A DNA stretch of 64,000 nt. Origin: Climacteris rufus (taxonomy: Eukaryota > Chordata > Aves > Passeriformes > Climacteridae). Numbering within the stretch: position 1 is the first letter of the stretch; each line of letters begins with the position of its first letter. Of the stretch, positions 45,901 through 53,450 are shown piece after piece. A program made the translations under genes and the position numbers. The notes beneath the pieces were generated by a model, which saw nothing but the letters and a program-made list of their open reading frames with translations, did no database searches and was not told the DNA's origin. Location of the stretch: NCBI GenBank assembly GCA_013398175.1, contig VZRZ01003109.1, forward strand, positions 151,417 through 215,416, read 5' to 3'.

Positions 45901-48528
45901 TAATGATCCAAGGAAGGAAAACATTCTCTCTAATGTTGGGTATGTTTTAAGCATTGCCTAACTTTTTTTAGAAAATCTGTTTTAAACTGAACTTGAATTT
46001 AGTTGTTATGTTTTTGTAGACCTCTTCACATTGCTGCACGAAACGGCCTAAAGATGGTGGTTGAAGAGTTGCTGGCCAAAGGGGCCTGTGTCCTGGCAGT
46101 AGATGAAAATGGTAAGTAAATAATACACTTTGACAGCCTTCAGTAGGACCCAACAGGTAATTTTACAACAGACCGAAGCAATAGACTTAAAAGCTGATGA
46201 TAGACTTCATTGATGCTTTTATCCTTCCAAGAACAGACAATAGCTGTGTGAGTACCTATTTAAAAAAATTAAAAAGACACTATTTTATTTTCTTTAGTAT
46301 AAAAATCTACTCTAAACATCACAGCGGTCCCTTTTACTGTTCATTTTGCATGTACTGTCAACAGCTAGTCTTTTTTAATGCTTGAGTGCAGTGGTAACTT
46401 GAATTTCCTAAACATGCAAGTGGCACCGGATAATTCTGACGCCTTGCAGAAGAATTAAGGATTTTGCATTCAATCAGCGCATGTTTTAATGGGTAGGAAG
46501 AAAACCATCAACATATGTTTGATTGTGTCCCAGCTCATTCTGAGATCAAACCTTGTGCTTGCCAATTACCTGACCTAATCCAAGATGCAATTAAACTGCT
46601 GGTTCCTCACAAAATACTTGATTAGTCAATAAATTTAATAATTTTGTTTCAGACTTCAATTAAATCCTTCCCTAAAAATTATAAAGCCTGTAGAGGGATG
46701 TGATTCTACATCATGGTTTTAAAAAATATCTTCCTGAAATGAGTTGGTCTTTCTAACAAAACTAACTTCACGGCATTAATACAACAATTTGGTACCTCCA
46801 TCTTTCCATATCTGTAAAGTAATAATAATAATACTTACCCATCATTGGGAGACATTTGAGATCTATGGATGAAAACAACTGAGTGGTGATTATTCACTAT
46901 AAACCAAATGCTACCTAGCTCTTCTTGCATGAATGAGTTCCACGGAAGTCATCCGACCCTAACCTCATTTCAGAGATAGTGGACAGAAAAATGAACCAGA
47001 CTAGCTACAAACCACAGTTTTTATCCTTAAAATAGTACATGCAGATCCAGCTAGTTTGTATGCATGTAAGAAATGAAAATTAAGTTTGAATTTTATACAC
47101 ATTTATTTAGTTTTTTCTAAGAACAACTGCATGCACAGTTTAAAAGAGAGATACTTAAGTACAATCTTAATGTAAGTACAGCTCTGAAGAACATGAACAC
47201 TTGGAACTCAGTGGAAGAGGAAATGCATTAACTGCAGCCAGTGCTCAAATATGGGTAGTTTGCAACAAAACTGTGCTCACATTTACCCACCAAATTCATC
47301 TCTGCTGCAGATCTTGGCTTACTCGAGGCAGTAGGTACCAGTAGCGGTCACTGCCTCACGTTACTATTGCTGCAGCACTTGAAAGTTAACCATCTGCAAA
47401 AGAGTTTGTCAGCTCTTAGCATAAGGGATTCATTGGAAAGTGTTAGAGCACTGCACAGCAGCCTGTAAGATGTACAGACAGCAAGTGTAATGAGCACTCT
47501 GGCTTCCAAGGTTTTCTGTACATGAAGAGCTGCTTTAGGGGCAGTGCTTGGACAGGAGCCAAGTCGAACTGCAGTGAAGACAAGCTTCTAATAGTTCCCT
47601 GGTCCTTCTTTTACTGACATTGGAATAATATTAGCTCTGTATTTAAAGTGCTTGCTGAATACAGCCATTATTCTTCTAACACAATGTAAATTTTGGTAAC
47701 TAAACATCCATGTAGTCATACCTGCTATACATGTACCCTGTGCACCGGTCTAATTATTTTATAATTTAATTCCTAATTAAACTGCTTACCAAGTTGAATA
47801 GATACTCAGCTGATCAATCCTTAAAATTGTTTGCTTATTAAATCAAGAATTTTTAAACTAATATATTCTATGTTCTAATGAAAGTCATTGTTCTCAGAAT
47901 GAGACTTGTTCATATGCACAGAAACCGATGCCGGTTTCTGTCCCTGTTGCTGTTGTCCCCTGTTGTGTATGCACCATTCCGTCCGTGCTGTAGAACTGTG
48001 TTTAGCCAGTGCTTTTACCCAACCCGTGACATCTGTTTGCTGGTTTCAAACAAACCGTGCTTGTCGTGGTCACGGTGGTTTCAGTGGCCCAGAGTGTATT
48101 GCCCCAGCATGGCCCATGTGAGTGAGTAACACGCCCCTGCCTGGCATGCCCCTAACGCCCCCCACATGCCCCGGTGTCCCTAGAGATGGAGCTGAGGAAT
48201 GCTGGTGCCGCTCGGTGCCCTCAGTACTAACCTTTGCCTTGTCTGCCCTTGTTTGTGCCCAGGTCATACGCCAGCCCTGGCTTGTGCTCCTAACAAAGAC
48301 GTGGCTGACTGCCTGGCACTCATTTTGGCTACCATGATGCCTTTTTCTCCCTCCAGTTCAGTGACGGCTTTCAACTTCGCTTGTTTTAAAAAAGACAATT
48401 TGGGCAGGACGCACCTCTGCGATGGCTCCGCTATGGGTAGCATTAACTCGTACAATAAGCCCTTGAGTAATAACATAGGAACAGAGGATGGGTACAATGA
48501 AAATGATTCGGATTCTGAAACATTTTGA
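876..48528 (+). CDS. ANKRD44: ANKRD44, PP6 regulatory ankyrin repeat subunit B (5' partial, 23 coding exons)
   Basis: The coding exons are 876-963, 2707-2849, 4200-4412, 5361-5439, 8631-8745, 12187-12269, 13645-13708, 16091-16159, 16859-16999, 19083-19163, 20081-20192, 32413-32484, 33956-34157, 37990-38068, 39118-39235, 39925-40141, 40843-40930, 41831-41914, 43164-43309, 44135-44217, 45357-45439, 46020-46111 and 48263-48528. Joined, they stay open for 905 codons to TGA. The product is an almost continuous stack of 33-residue ankyrin repeats (TPLHxAAxxGH pattern) ending in a short acidic tail, NDSDSETF. By family knowledge, ANKRD28, ANKRD44 and ANKRD52 bind SAPS-type regulators and PPP6C as cytosolic scaffolds of protein phosphatase 6. 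ANKRD44 is chosen over its paralogues because of the exon at 19083-19163 and the FKKDN...TEDGYNENDSDSETF tail, and because PGAP1 follows. The first exon seen corresponds to about residue 155, so the start codon and earlier repeats lie outside. Function is inferred from homology. Confidence 0.96.
2707..2849 (+). CDS. ANKRD44: ANKRD44 coding exon w2
   Basis: Completes a Gly codon, then encodes HLEVVALLINHGAEV and a full repeat core, KKGYTPLHAAASNGQ, ending GVE. The acceptor is ttgaag and the donor is GTATGT, leaving phase 0. An open frame continues past the donor to 3023, but that extension is intron read-through. Confidence 0.95.
4200..4412 (+). CDS. ANKRD44: ANKRD44 coding exon w3
   Basis: 71 codons, phase 0 to 0. 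It carries two repeat cores, NIYGNTALHIACYNGQ and NNNGFTPLHFAAASTHG, and ends GADVNIQ. The acceptor is cattttag and the donor is GTAAAA. The first codon, ATT, continues the repeat from the previous exon. Confidence 0.96.
5361..5439 (+). CDS. ANKRD44: ANKRD44 coding exon w4
   Basis: Encodes SKDGKSPLHMTAVHGRFTRS and then QTLIQN, ending one base into a Gly codon. The acceptor is tttctgtcag and the donor is GTGAGT. The HGRFTRSQTLIQ segment is shared by ANKRD28 and ANKRD44. Confidence 0.95.
7048..7250 (-). mobile_element. CR1 LINE fragment (3' end)
   Basis: Begins TCATAGAATTGGCCTGGGTT and continues GGAAGGGACC...CCAACCCCCCTGCCATGGGC. This is the reverse complement of the 3' end of an avian CR1 element, followed by the GGGGTATCCACAG region. 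It is 5'-truncated, as usual for CR1. The right limit is approximate. Confidence 0.85.
8631..8745 (+). CDS. ANKRD44: ANKRD44 coding exon w5
   Basis: Encodes GGEIDCVDKDGNTPLHVAAR followed by YGHELLINTLITSGADTA and the first two bases of a Lys codon. The acceptor is tcttttgcag and the donor is GTAGGT. The open frame that runs through it from 8417 starts in intron, so only the part after the acceptor is coding. Confidence 0.96.
9030..9080. repeat. Compound (TG)n(TA)n microsatellite
   Basis: A TG run with one TGAG interruption passes directly into a TA run, inside the intron after exon w5. It is likely length-polymorphic. The antisense ITITHTLTHTHT-like open frame there is translated repeat. Confidence 0.9.
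10801..10846. repeat. Short direct repeat
   Basis: ATCTTTTAATAGATTTACTC and ATCTCTTAATAGATTTACTC lie 26 bases apart with one mismatch: a small tandem duplication in the intron after exon w5. Confidence 0.75.
12187..12269 (+). CDS. ANKRD44: ANKRD44 coding exon w6
   Basis: Completes the Lys codon and encodes CGIHNMFPLHLAALNAHSDC then CRKLLSS, ending in a split Gly codon. The acceptor is tttcag and the donor is GTAAGT. At 83 bp it is too short to stand out as an open frame, but it is secure from the continuous frame and the family match. Confidence 0.95.
13645..13708 (+). CDS. ANKRD44: ANKRD44 coding exon w7
   Basis: A 64-bp exon encoding FEIDTPDSFGRTCLHAAAAG, split in Gly codons at both ends. 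The acceptor is gtctgcag and the donor is GTGAGT. It is CpG-rich for its size (TTCGGAAGAACG...GCGGCCGC), unlike most early exons of the gene. Confidence 0.94.
16091..16159 (+). CDS. ANKRD44: ANKRD44 coding exon w8
   Basis: A 69-bp exon encoding NVECIKLLQSSGADFNKKDK and CG, ending in a split Arg codon. The acceptor is ctctttccag and the donor is GTAGGT. It supplies the second helix of one ankyrin repeat and the hairpin into the next. Confidence 0.95.
16859..16999 (+). CDS. ANKRD44: ANKRD44 coding exon w9
   Basis: Encodes RTPLHYAAANCHFHCIETLV, then the core DEWGRTPLHYAAASDMD and a split Lys/Arg region at the end. The acceptor is tgttccag and the donor is GTAAGA. The last two bases (AA) can join either the next exon at 19083 or, if that is skipped, the exon at 20081, without loss of frame. 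Confidence 0.95.
19083..19163 (+). CDS. ANKRD44: ANKRD44 coding exon w10 (paralogue-specific insert, likely cassette)
   Basis: An 81-bp exon encoding KNILGNSHENAEELERTTE then MKEKEAA, a charged, probably helical insert that breaks the ankyrin periodicity. It matches the equivalent human ANKRD44 segment in position and length, and ANKRD28 has no counterpart there. The donor is GTAAGT. The acceptor is a tandem AAGAAG (19077-19082). I chose the second AG because it gives the family's length; the first would add one codon. The exon length is a multiple of three and the phases at both ends match, so skipping is frame-neutral. Confidence 0.88.
20081..20192 (+). CDS. ANKRD44: ANKRD44 coding exon w11
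   Basis: Encodes CLEFLLQNDANPSIQDKEGY and a repeat core, VHYAAAYGHRQCLEL, ending in phase 0. The acceptor is ttgtccacag and the donor is GTGAGT. It is the last exon before the 12.2-kb intron. Confidence 0.95.
20193..32412 (+). other. 12.2-kb ANKRD44 intron
   Basis: The longest intron in the window. I see an AT-rich inverted repeat near 20942-20974, TTTG-rich low-complexity sequence near 20695-20755, A/C-rich low complexity near 31449-31500, and a long antisense open frame at 29550-30188. I recognise no coding exon, RNA gene or clear transposon. Such size makes it a candidate host for regulatory elements, but no specific one can be assigned by eye. Confidence 0.7.
20921..20985. repeat. AT-rich repeat with inverted repeat
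   Basis: TATATA-rich stretch containing 14-base inverted arms (20942-20955 and 20961-20974) around a 5-base spacer. It could extrude as a cruciform or form a hairpin in RNA. It lies 0.7 kb into the large ANKRD44 intron. Confidence 0.75.
32413..32484 (+). CDS. ANKRD44: ANKRD44 coding exon w12
   Basis: 24 codons, phase 0 to 0: LLEKTNNMFEESDSAATKSP then LHLA. The acceptor lies behind a strong poly-T/pyrimidine tract and the donor is GTAAGT. The NNMFEESDSAATKS stretch is a loop inserted between repeats, typical of this family. Because it is a multiple of three, skipping would remove this loop and half a repeat without a frameshift. Confidence 0.95.
33033..33235 (-). mobile_element. CR1 LINE fragment (3' end)
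   Basis: Begins AGAATCACAGAATAGTTGAG and includes CCTCTGGAGATC, then AACTAGAGCAG and TTTTGAATATCTCCAG. It is an older, more diverged CR1 3' end in antisense orientation. It accounts for part of an open frame at 33005-33451. Confidence 0.8.
33956..34157 (+). CDS. ANKRD44: ANKRD44 coding exon w13
   Basis: Encodes AYNGHHQALEVLLQSLVDLD, the core DEKGRTALDLAAFKGHAEC, and NVTKRTPLHAS. It ends one base into the next codon. The acceptor is acttctag and the donor is GTGAGT. It is among the most conserved segments of the ANKRD28/44/52 family (GRTALDLAAFKGH). Confidence 0.96.
35797..35815. repeat. Short (CA)n run
   Basis: A short CA microsatellite within A/C-rich low-complexity sequence of the intron between exons w13 and w14. 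Confidence 0.7.
37340..37440. repeat. A/C-rich low-complexity tract
   Basis: AACAAAACC-like sequence with runs of A and C. Similar tracts are at 14255-14310, 31449-31500, 49765-49797 and 53335-53385. These are common filler in bird introns; some may be decayed tails of inserted elements. Confidence 0.6.
37990..38068 (+). CDS. ANKRD44: ANKRD44 coding exon w14
   Basis: Encodes VINGHTPCLRLLLEVADNPD then VTDAKG and a split Gln codon. The acceptor is tctttatag and the donor is GTAAGT. The loop after ADNP is three residues shorter than the mammalian ANKRD44 loop as I remember it. Confidence 0.94.
39118..39235 (+). CDS. ANKRD44: ANKRD44 coding exon w15
   Basis: Completes Gln and encodes TPLMLAVAYGHIDAVSLLLE, KEASVDAVDLLGCTALHRG. 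The acceptor follows a long T tract (ttttttcctag). The donor GTGACT is weaker than the others in this gene. The exon ends in phase 0. Confidence 0.94.
39417..39495. repeat. 44-bp tandem duplication
   Basis: CATATTTGCTTTAATTAATT recurs at a 44-base offset (39417 and 39461), followed in both copies by an AAAATAGTGA-type segment. It is a recent local duplication in the intron between exons w15 and w16. Confidence 0.8.
39925..40141 (+). CDS. ANKRD44: ANKRD44 coding exon w16
   Basis: The largest internal exon (217 bp). It has IMTGHEECVQMLLEKEVSIL, the core RGRTPLHFAAARGHATWLSE, and the core NQGYTPLHWASYN. The acceptor is gttaccag and the donor is GTGAGC. The second half is much richer in G/C at third positions than the first. 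Confidence 0.96.
40843..40930 (+). CDS. ANKRD44: ANKRD44 coding exon w17
   Basis: Encodes GHENCIEVLLEQKLFHKFYG then NTFSPLHCA and a split Val codon. The acceptor is tctcgtag and the donor is GTAAGT. A second GT two bases upstream (GTGTAAGT) could act as a weak alternative donor but would shift the frame. Confidence 0.95.
41300..41366. repeat. 17-bp minisatellite, four copies
   Basis: The unit AAATGGACAAATTAGCA is repeated four times with little divergence; the third copy has one substitution and is one base shorter. It lies in the intron before exon w18. Confidence 0.9.
41831..41914 (+). CDS. ANKRD44: ANKRD44 coding exon w18
   Basis: Encodes INDHENCASLLIGAIDASIV, then NCEDDKG and a split Arg codon. 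The acceptor is tctttggcag and the donor is GTAATA. It is the second helix of one repeat plus the finger of the next. Confidence 0.94.
43164..43309 (+). CDS. ANKRD44: ANKRD44 coding exon w19 (GC-rich)
   Basis: Encodes TPLHAAAFGDHVECLQLLLS, HSAQVNAADGAGRTPLMVAA and HNGHVGAV, split at both ends. The acceptor is gttccccccag and the donor is GTGAGT. By my count about three quarters of the 146 bases are G or C, with many CpGs. Flanking introns and most other exons are AT-rich. The second half departs from the mammalian sequence more than its neighbours do. Confidence 0.95.
44135..44217 (+). CDS. ANKRD44: ANKRD44 coding exon w20
   Basis: Completes an Asp codon and encodes FLVNIAKADLTLKDKELNTS, then LHLASSK. 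The acceptor is acacctcag and the donor is GTAAGT, in phase 0. The repeat has NTSLHLA where the family usually has NTPLHLA. Confidence 0.95.
45357..45439 (+). CDS. ANKRD44: ANKRD44 coding exon w21
   Basis: Encodes GHEKCALLILDKIQEQSLIN, then AKNNALQ and a split Thr codon. The acceptor is ctgactacag and the donor is GTAAGT. Confidence 0.95.
46020..46111 (+). CDS. ANKRD44: ANKRD44 coding exon w22
   Basis: Encodes TPLHIAARNGLKMVVEELLA, then KGACVLAVDEN and one base of Gly. The acceptor is gtttttgtag and the donor is GTAAGT. In mammals transcripts diverge after this exon, giving either a short or a long C-terminus. Here I could place only the long form at 48263. Confidence 0.95.
46112..48262 (+). 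other. Last ANKRD44 intron
   Basis: Mostly AT-rich, but the final 350 bases or so become GC-rich and stay open in one frame over 47906-48121. A possible alternative exon is described in the findings. No match to the short mammalian C-terminal exon was recognised. Confidence 0.6.
48263..48528 (+). CDS. ANKRD44: ANKRD44 terminal coding exon w23
   Basis: Encodes GHTPALACAPNKDVADCLAL, ILATMMPFSPSSSV, FACFKKDNLGRT and the acidic end TEDGYNENDSDSETF, then TGA at 48526-48528. The acceptor is tttgtgcccag. It holds the end of the last ankyrin repeat and the unstructured tail. The PNKDVADCLALILATMMP block and the DSDSET ending are shared with ANKRD28. The stretch between them is Ser/Asn-rich and less conserved. 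Confidence 0.96.
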
Positions 48529-51500
48529 CTCATTGGTATTCAAAAAACTTTTTCATTATTATTTCATTTCAGCTTTAATTTTTGTCTTTTTAAAAAGCTT
48601 AAATCCCACAGCTATATTCTTAAATATTGTTCTTGAAAAGTAGGTATTGAAAGATTTGTAGTGTTGATGAGAATCAAGCCTTTAAATAACAAAAATAGAG
48701 GGATTTACTGGAACATATTCCCATTGGAGTTCTGCAGCTTTTCAGTTTCCTGATGTTTTCTTTAGGCCCAAAGTGCCCCTGTGGAAAGTCTCTACCTCTT
48801 ATTTTAAGTAGAAAAAGAGAAAATGCCTTTTTTCTTTTTGACAGCACAAATAAACAGGGAACTGTTTGTGAAGAGTTCTTTCATGTTTTAGCTGTACCTT
48901 TAGTACACCAACCTATTTCCAGCATAGTCTCCACAGATTTGACCATCACCCCTTTCCTATGTTTGTCTGTTTCCTGCTTCCAGGGGCTCTGTTAATTAGA
49001 TATTTTTTTTACACAAACCAAAGGTAAAGTTGTAAACTTAAAACTGCCTGTATTACCTTTCTGCAGGAAATTAAACCTTTTACATTCTGCCTGCATTAAG
49101 CACTTAAACATACAGAAGGCACTTTTTACAGTTCTTAGTTGCAGCACACAATTAGAAAAATGTAGTTGTTAACTCTTAAGGCCAAATTCTGCTCGTCTCA
49201 CCATATTTTCCCATGGACACCACTTGTGTAAAATGAAAATCACTTGGCCCTTATTTTTTTTCAATTCAGCACAAACGTGTATGGTTTATTTGCACTACTG
49301 AATTAGGGTCATTAGAGGTTTCTGTCACCTGAGCCATTAATCATGAATCCAGTACCAGAAAAAGAAAAGGGGAGAGAGGGAGAAATCAGGTGTAGACAAA
49401 GGTATATGTTAAAGTTTATAATGACTTGCCAACCTAGATGGCGCTTTTTTCCTGTTCTATGGTGAAATAACTTATTTTTACTGTAAACAGTATTGAATTT
49501 TAACATACTTTTGCCAGTGTTTGGATTAACAGAGCAAAGGTAAAGCAATGAAAGCGTAACGCCAAAAGTTGGAATACCAAACACCAGAAAACATAGCAGT
49601 GTACCATGCAGGGCACTGGAGATAGATGCTAAAAAGCCTATTGTCACCAGCTTTTAAAGCAGTGTCAACTTTGTGAATATGTTTACTCCTTCTGCCAAAG
49701 TTTCTAGGTCAAATGGACCACGACCCTCCTCTGCAACAGATGTACAAAAGGAAGAATGAGACTTTCTAAACAAAAACAAAAAACCCAAACAAAAAGCTGT
49801 CATGAACTTACCAGCTGTACCAAGAGGACCAAAATGCTTCAGTAATTAAATTGAAGACTTTGCTACTTTTATTTTTTCTTCAAATGTGAGTGACATAATG
49901 AAGTAGTTTTTTCTAAAACATAAAAATATAAACTTTTGAGGTAATGAGTAGTCTTGAGTGAATTTTACATTTTATGACACAGGTTTCAACTTGACATTTT
50001 TAACTGATAATGTGTTGACCACAGGTGGGTTTTTTTTGCAGACTAAAGAATATGTTCATATACTTTTAATGTAAATGTGTTTCTATTTATTTGAAATGAA
50101 ACAAATACCCAGGAAAATAACTGTGGCTTGTTCTCCTAGTTAGCATTCATGCATACTGCTTGGCATGGCATGAAGTGAAATGTGAATCTAGGCCCGAGTA
50201 GCAAAAGGAAGGGCAGATGCACTCGGGGAGCGTGCCCATCTCCTATGGAATGCAAAGCTTAGGTCCACAGGCTATGCTGGTTTAAAGGCAGAGAGCAAAA
50301 CACCTTCCTTTGTTGAAGAGCATAAGAAGGGGATCGAGCTCCTTGCCAGTCAGGTGAGAAAACCCCATGCAGCTGCAGTGGAGAGGGCAGGAAAGGCAGC
50401 AGAGCATGGATCACACGTTCCTGTGATTCACACTCAGGTTGTCTCAGGCCTGTGTCTGTGCTGGGAAGGTGAGAGGAGCTTCCTCAGTGCTCGCTTCTGG
50501 CAGGGTAAATGAAAAGTAAGGGTTTGTATTTGAGTTGCAGATTTTAGCCATGTTCCGCTGAATTGTTAAAAATCTACTGGCAGGTTTCAGTTCGTTAATT
50601 AGGAAAAATTATTTATATATTGAGTTTATTTTGCCCTACTAAAATGAAATATTTTTTCCTTCAGCGTTAACAGTTTTCCAAAGTTGGCAACAAAAAAAAA
50701 ATCACAAGGGATAGTGTCTCTCTCCTCTCAGCTCTGTAGTTTCTACAGTAGAATGCCAGAGCACCTGAAACTTGGTTTTCTCCTCAGAAATACCACAAAA
50801 TAGCATTTTAATTGATTTTTCTCAACATTTTTGCTTTCAAAAGTTGCAGAATAGCAATACCCCCCTTACTTAAAGCACTGAAAATAACAGGAGAGATCAA
50901 TTGCTAAAATTTTCAGCAGTGCCTGTTCCAAAATTAACAGTAATCTCAAATTTTGTTGGTTTTTTTTTTTTTCATGTGGAATGATGGCATTGAAAGCAAA
51001 CAAATGGGAAACAGCTGCCACCTGTCTAACAGCAGAATCAGCATTTTAATCTTATTTTAAGCAGAAATGTAGGCAGGCTCCTTGGCAGGATTAGTTCTAA
51101 GTCTCACCTTGAAACACAGACAGTTACGCTATCCTACATGAAATTGCTTCATTAAGAGAAAATCAGCCCTCTTTATAAAAAGTTGTTATTTTAAGCAGCC
51201 ATTTAAAAAGTTTCAGGATTCTTACTTGCTACCATACAGTTACCAAAATTTTTCTATTTGCAATACCTCATAACAGTGGTAATTGTGTAGCGCAACAGCT
51301 GCTGCCTCTTAGTGCTGGACGTAGCATCCCAGAAGCAGAGGTGATTCCTGAGTCACACCAATCCTTCTAGGAACCAAACCTAAACTTTACTCATGAAACC
51401 TTTCTATAAACCAACAGTGCTGTGAGGATGCAATATTCCAGAAAGCATAGGAACATGTGCTGTGTTCCCACCCCAAGGGCATTGCACAAGTCGTGTTTTG

Positions 51501-51642
51501 AGTGTGCTGTGTTTAGTAGGAAAACTGCCATGAGCGAGACACTTGGAAGTGCTCAGTGTTGGCCTGTCCCACATCTCACGTGAGTTACCAGAATCCCTTT
51601 TTTTGTATGCTAGTACATTAATCTGTAATTTATCACATGTAG

Positions 51643-51648
51643 AAATAA
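51643..51648 (+). terminator. Possible proximal poly(A) signal of ANKRD44
   Basis: A canonical AATAAA hexamer within the 3'UTR. The downstream sequence is less clearly GT-rich than at 52676, so this is at best an alternative site that would give a 3'UTR about 1 kb shorter. Confidence 0.3.
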
Positions 51649-52675
51649 ATGTGTAATTTAGGGCAGGTATTTAAGCATGGGAGTAATTTTACTCTTGTAA
51701 ATAATCTCCTTGCCTTTCTTTGGACTTTTTACAAGAGTAATCATACATAATTGTTGCACTTAACCCTGGATCCTGCAACTGAGAGTACATGGACAACTTC
51801 TGTGTCTGCACCAGGCAGAGGGTATTTGGGGAGGGGCAGCTCCCTGCCCAGGTGCATTGGCAGGATCATTTCATCCTGTATTTTAACCACAGCTGCAGGT
51901 GGCATCCAGAGCAGGATGGGGTCCCAAGTCTCTCTCATAAATACTGAGTTACAACCTCCGGACTGCCTGAAATTGCTGTGAAATAGCTCAGGGGATTTCT
52001 GTTCATCGCTACTAAAAGGGCACCATAATGTGTTTGGTACTTTTATGCAGTAAACAACTGCCAGGTTATTGAATTAGAACAAACACATGAAATGAATTGT
52101 TTGTCCATTGTACTGTTGAGAAACTTGGCTATGTATTTGAGGATGATTTAAAAAAAATTTGTGATTTTTATTCATAGTCATGTAAGAAATATTAGAGTGC
52201 CTTTTTATATTTGTGTATAATGGAAATGTTTTGTGAAACTTGTCTTTTTTTATTTTTATTTGAGTGTTATAAAAGCAATATATTACCAGTAAATTTTCAT
52301 TTCAGACCTTCTTTGAATGTATAAAGTGTTTCTTCTTTTCATATGTTCTACCTGCATTGAAATGAAAATTAATATGCTAAATTTCTATAGGAATAATGTA
52401 TAATTTTTGCAGTGCTGAAAATGCTTTCTTATTACACAAAAGGTAAACCTTAGGTCAGTGTTATAGGAAAGGGCGTTTTAAACTAGTGACAATCTTGAGT
52501 GTGTGTATAAAATGTAATTTTATGCATTTCTTATGCAGTGATCTACATATTAAAGCCAATATCTTATGTTTTGTAGGTTTTGTCTTATATTTTACGCTTT
52601 AGCATGTGCAATATATCTTTACAAACCATGGTGATACGCATCTGGTGCCAGTGTTATATTTTGCATAACATTTGT

Positions 52676-52681
52676 AATAAA
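52676..52681 (+). terminator. ANKRD44: Main poly(A) signal of ANKRD44
   Basis: A canonical AATAAA followed 20-60 bases later by a G/T-rich element (about 52698-52738, GGTTTCGGTGGGGTTTTG and further T/G runs), the expected cleavage-factor arrangement. It is the best candidate for the distal end of the transcript. Further hexamers at 52883 and 52941 lack as clear a downstream element. Confidence 0.7.
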
Positions 52682-52697
52682 CGATATAAAATATTGT

Positions 52698-53450
52698 TGG
52701 ATGGTTTCGGTGGGGTTTTGTCGGTATTGTTTGCTTTTGTAAATTGAAGTTTAAGGACTTGGGTAAATGTCACATATGAAATGAGGAAAAAAACTTAATT
52801 CAGTGAACGACTTGGAATTCAACCTGAATCTTCTCAAGCACAGTTTAGTAACTTTTTCAACTACTGAATGCTGTATTAATGTAATAAAGAACCCTAACTG
52901 TAAACTACTATTGCAATGCATTCAGATGGTTATTTTTACAAATAAAAATGGTACAGATACTGTCGGAAAACCGAGTAAATTTTGTTTCCTTTGGGGGAGC
53001 CAGCGAGGCTTAAGTATTTCGCAGTGAAGATGAAAATGCCAACTGCATGTATAGGTATTTCTTACTTCCCTCATATGTAATTACCCCTTGCCTTAGTAAG
53101 CTGATTTTTGTATTGCTTTCTCTGTAGATTAGGGGAACAAAGAAAAAAGGCCCCAATAACTTTTTTTTTGGTCAGTTATTAAGTATTTCACTGTATTCCT
53201 TAGTGAGCAACACCAGCAGTGTCGGCTGCGCCCTGCAGCGCGCTGGGGCAGCAGTCCCTCAGGGACTAAAATGCAGCGGCGTGCCTAAAGAGCTAGTAAA
53301 AGAGAGATCCTAAGGTGTTAAAAGTACCTGAATTAAAGCAAACAAACAAAACCACAAAAAGAAAAAAAAATCCCCCCCAGCGTTTTTTAGGTGGTGAGTC
53401 CCTGCAGCTTTATAGACGTTTCTCTGCACTGCTCCCACCGGGGCAGGCTC
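52698..53450. other. Intergenic spacer ANKRD44-PGAP1
   Basis: A short spacer of about 0.75 kb between the inferred ANKRD44 poly(A) site and the CpG island. It has two more AATAAA hexamers (52883, 52941), a CpG-rich spot near 53220-53280 and an A/C-rich low-complexity run near 53335-53385. No gene is seen. Confidence 0.6.

Larger units (their letters stand above)
38069..46019 (+). other. Introns between exons w14 and w22
   Basis: Short introns (0.6-1.3 kb): 38069-39117, 39236-39924, 40142-40842, 40931-41830, 41915-43163, 43310-44134, 44218-45356 and 45440-46019. Apart from the tandem duplication and the minisatellite listed separately, I see nothing beyond AT-rich filler and splice signals. 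Confidence 0.6.
48529..52697 (+). other. ANKRD44: ANKRD44 3'UTR
   Basis: AT-rich untranslated region of about 4.2 kb running from the stop codon to the inferred cleavage site after the AATAAA at 52676. It contains weaker AATAAA hexamers (48849, 51643), AU-rich elements (TATTTATTT near 50084, TTATTTATA near 50609), several Pumilio-type sites in the last kilobase and an 8-base miR-25/92-type seed match, GTGCAATA, at 52606-52613. The exact 3' end is inferred from motifs, not transcript data. Confidence 0.75.
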
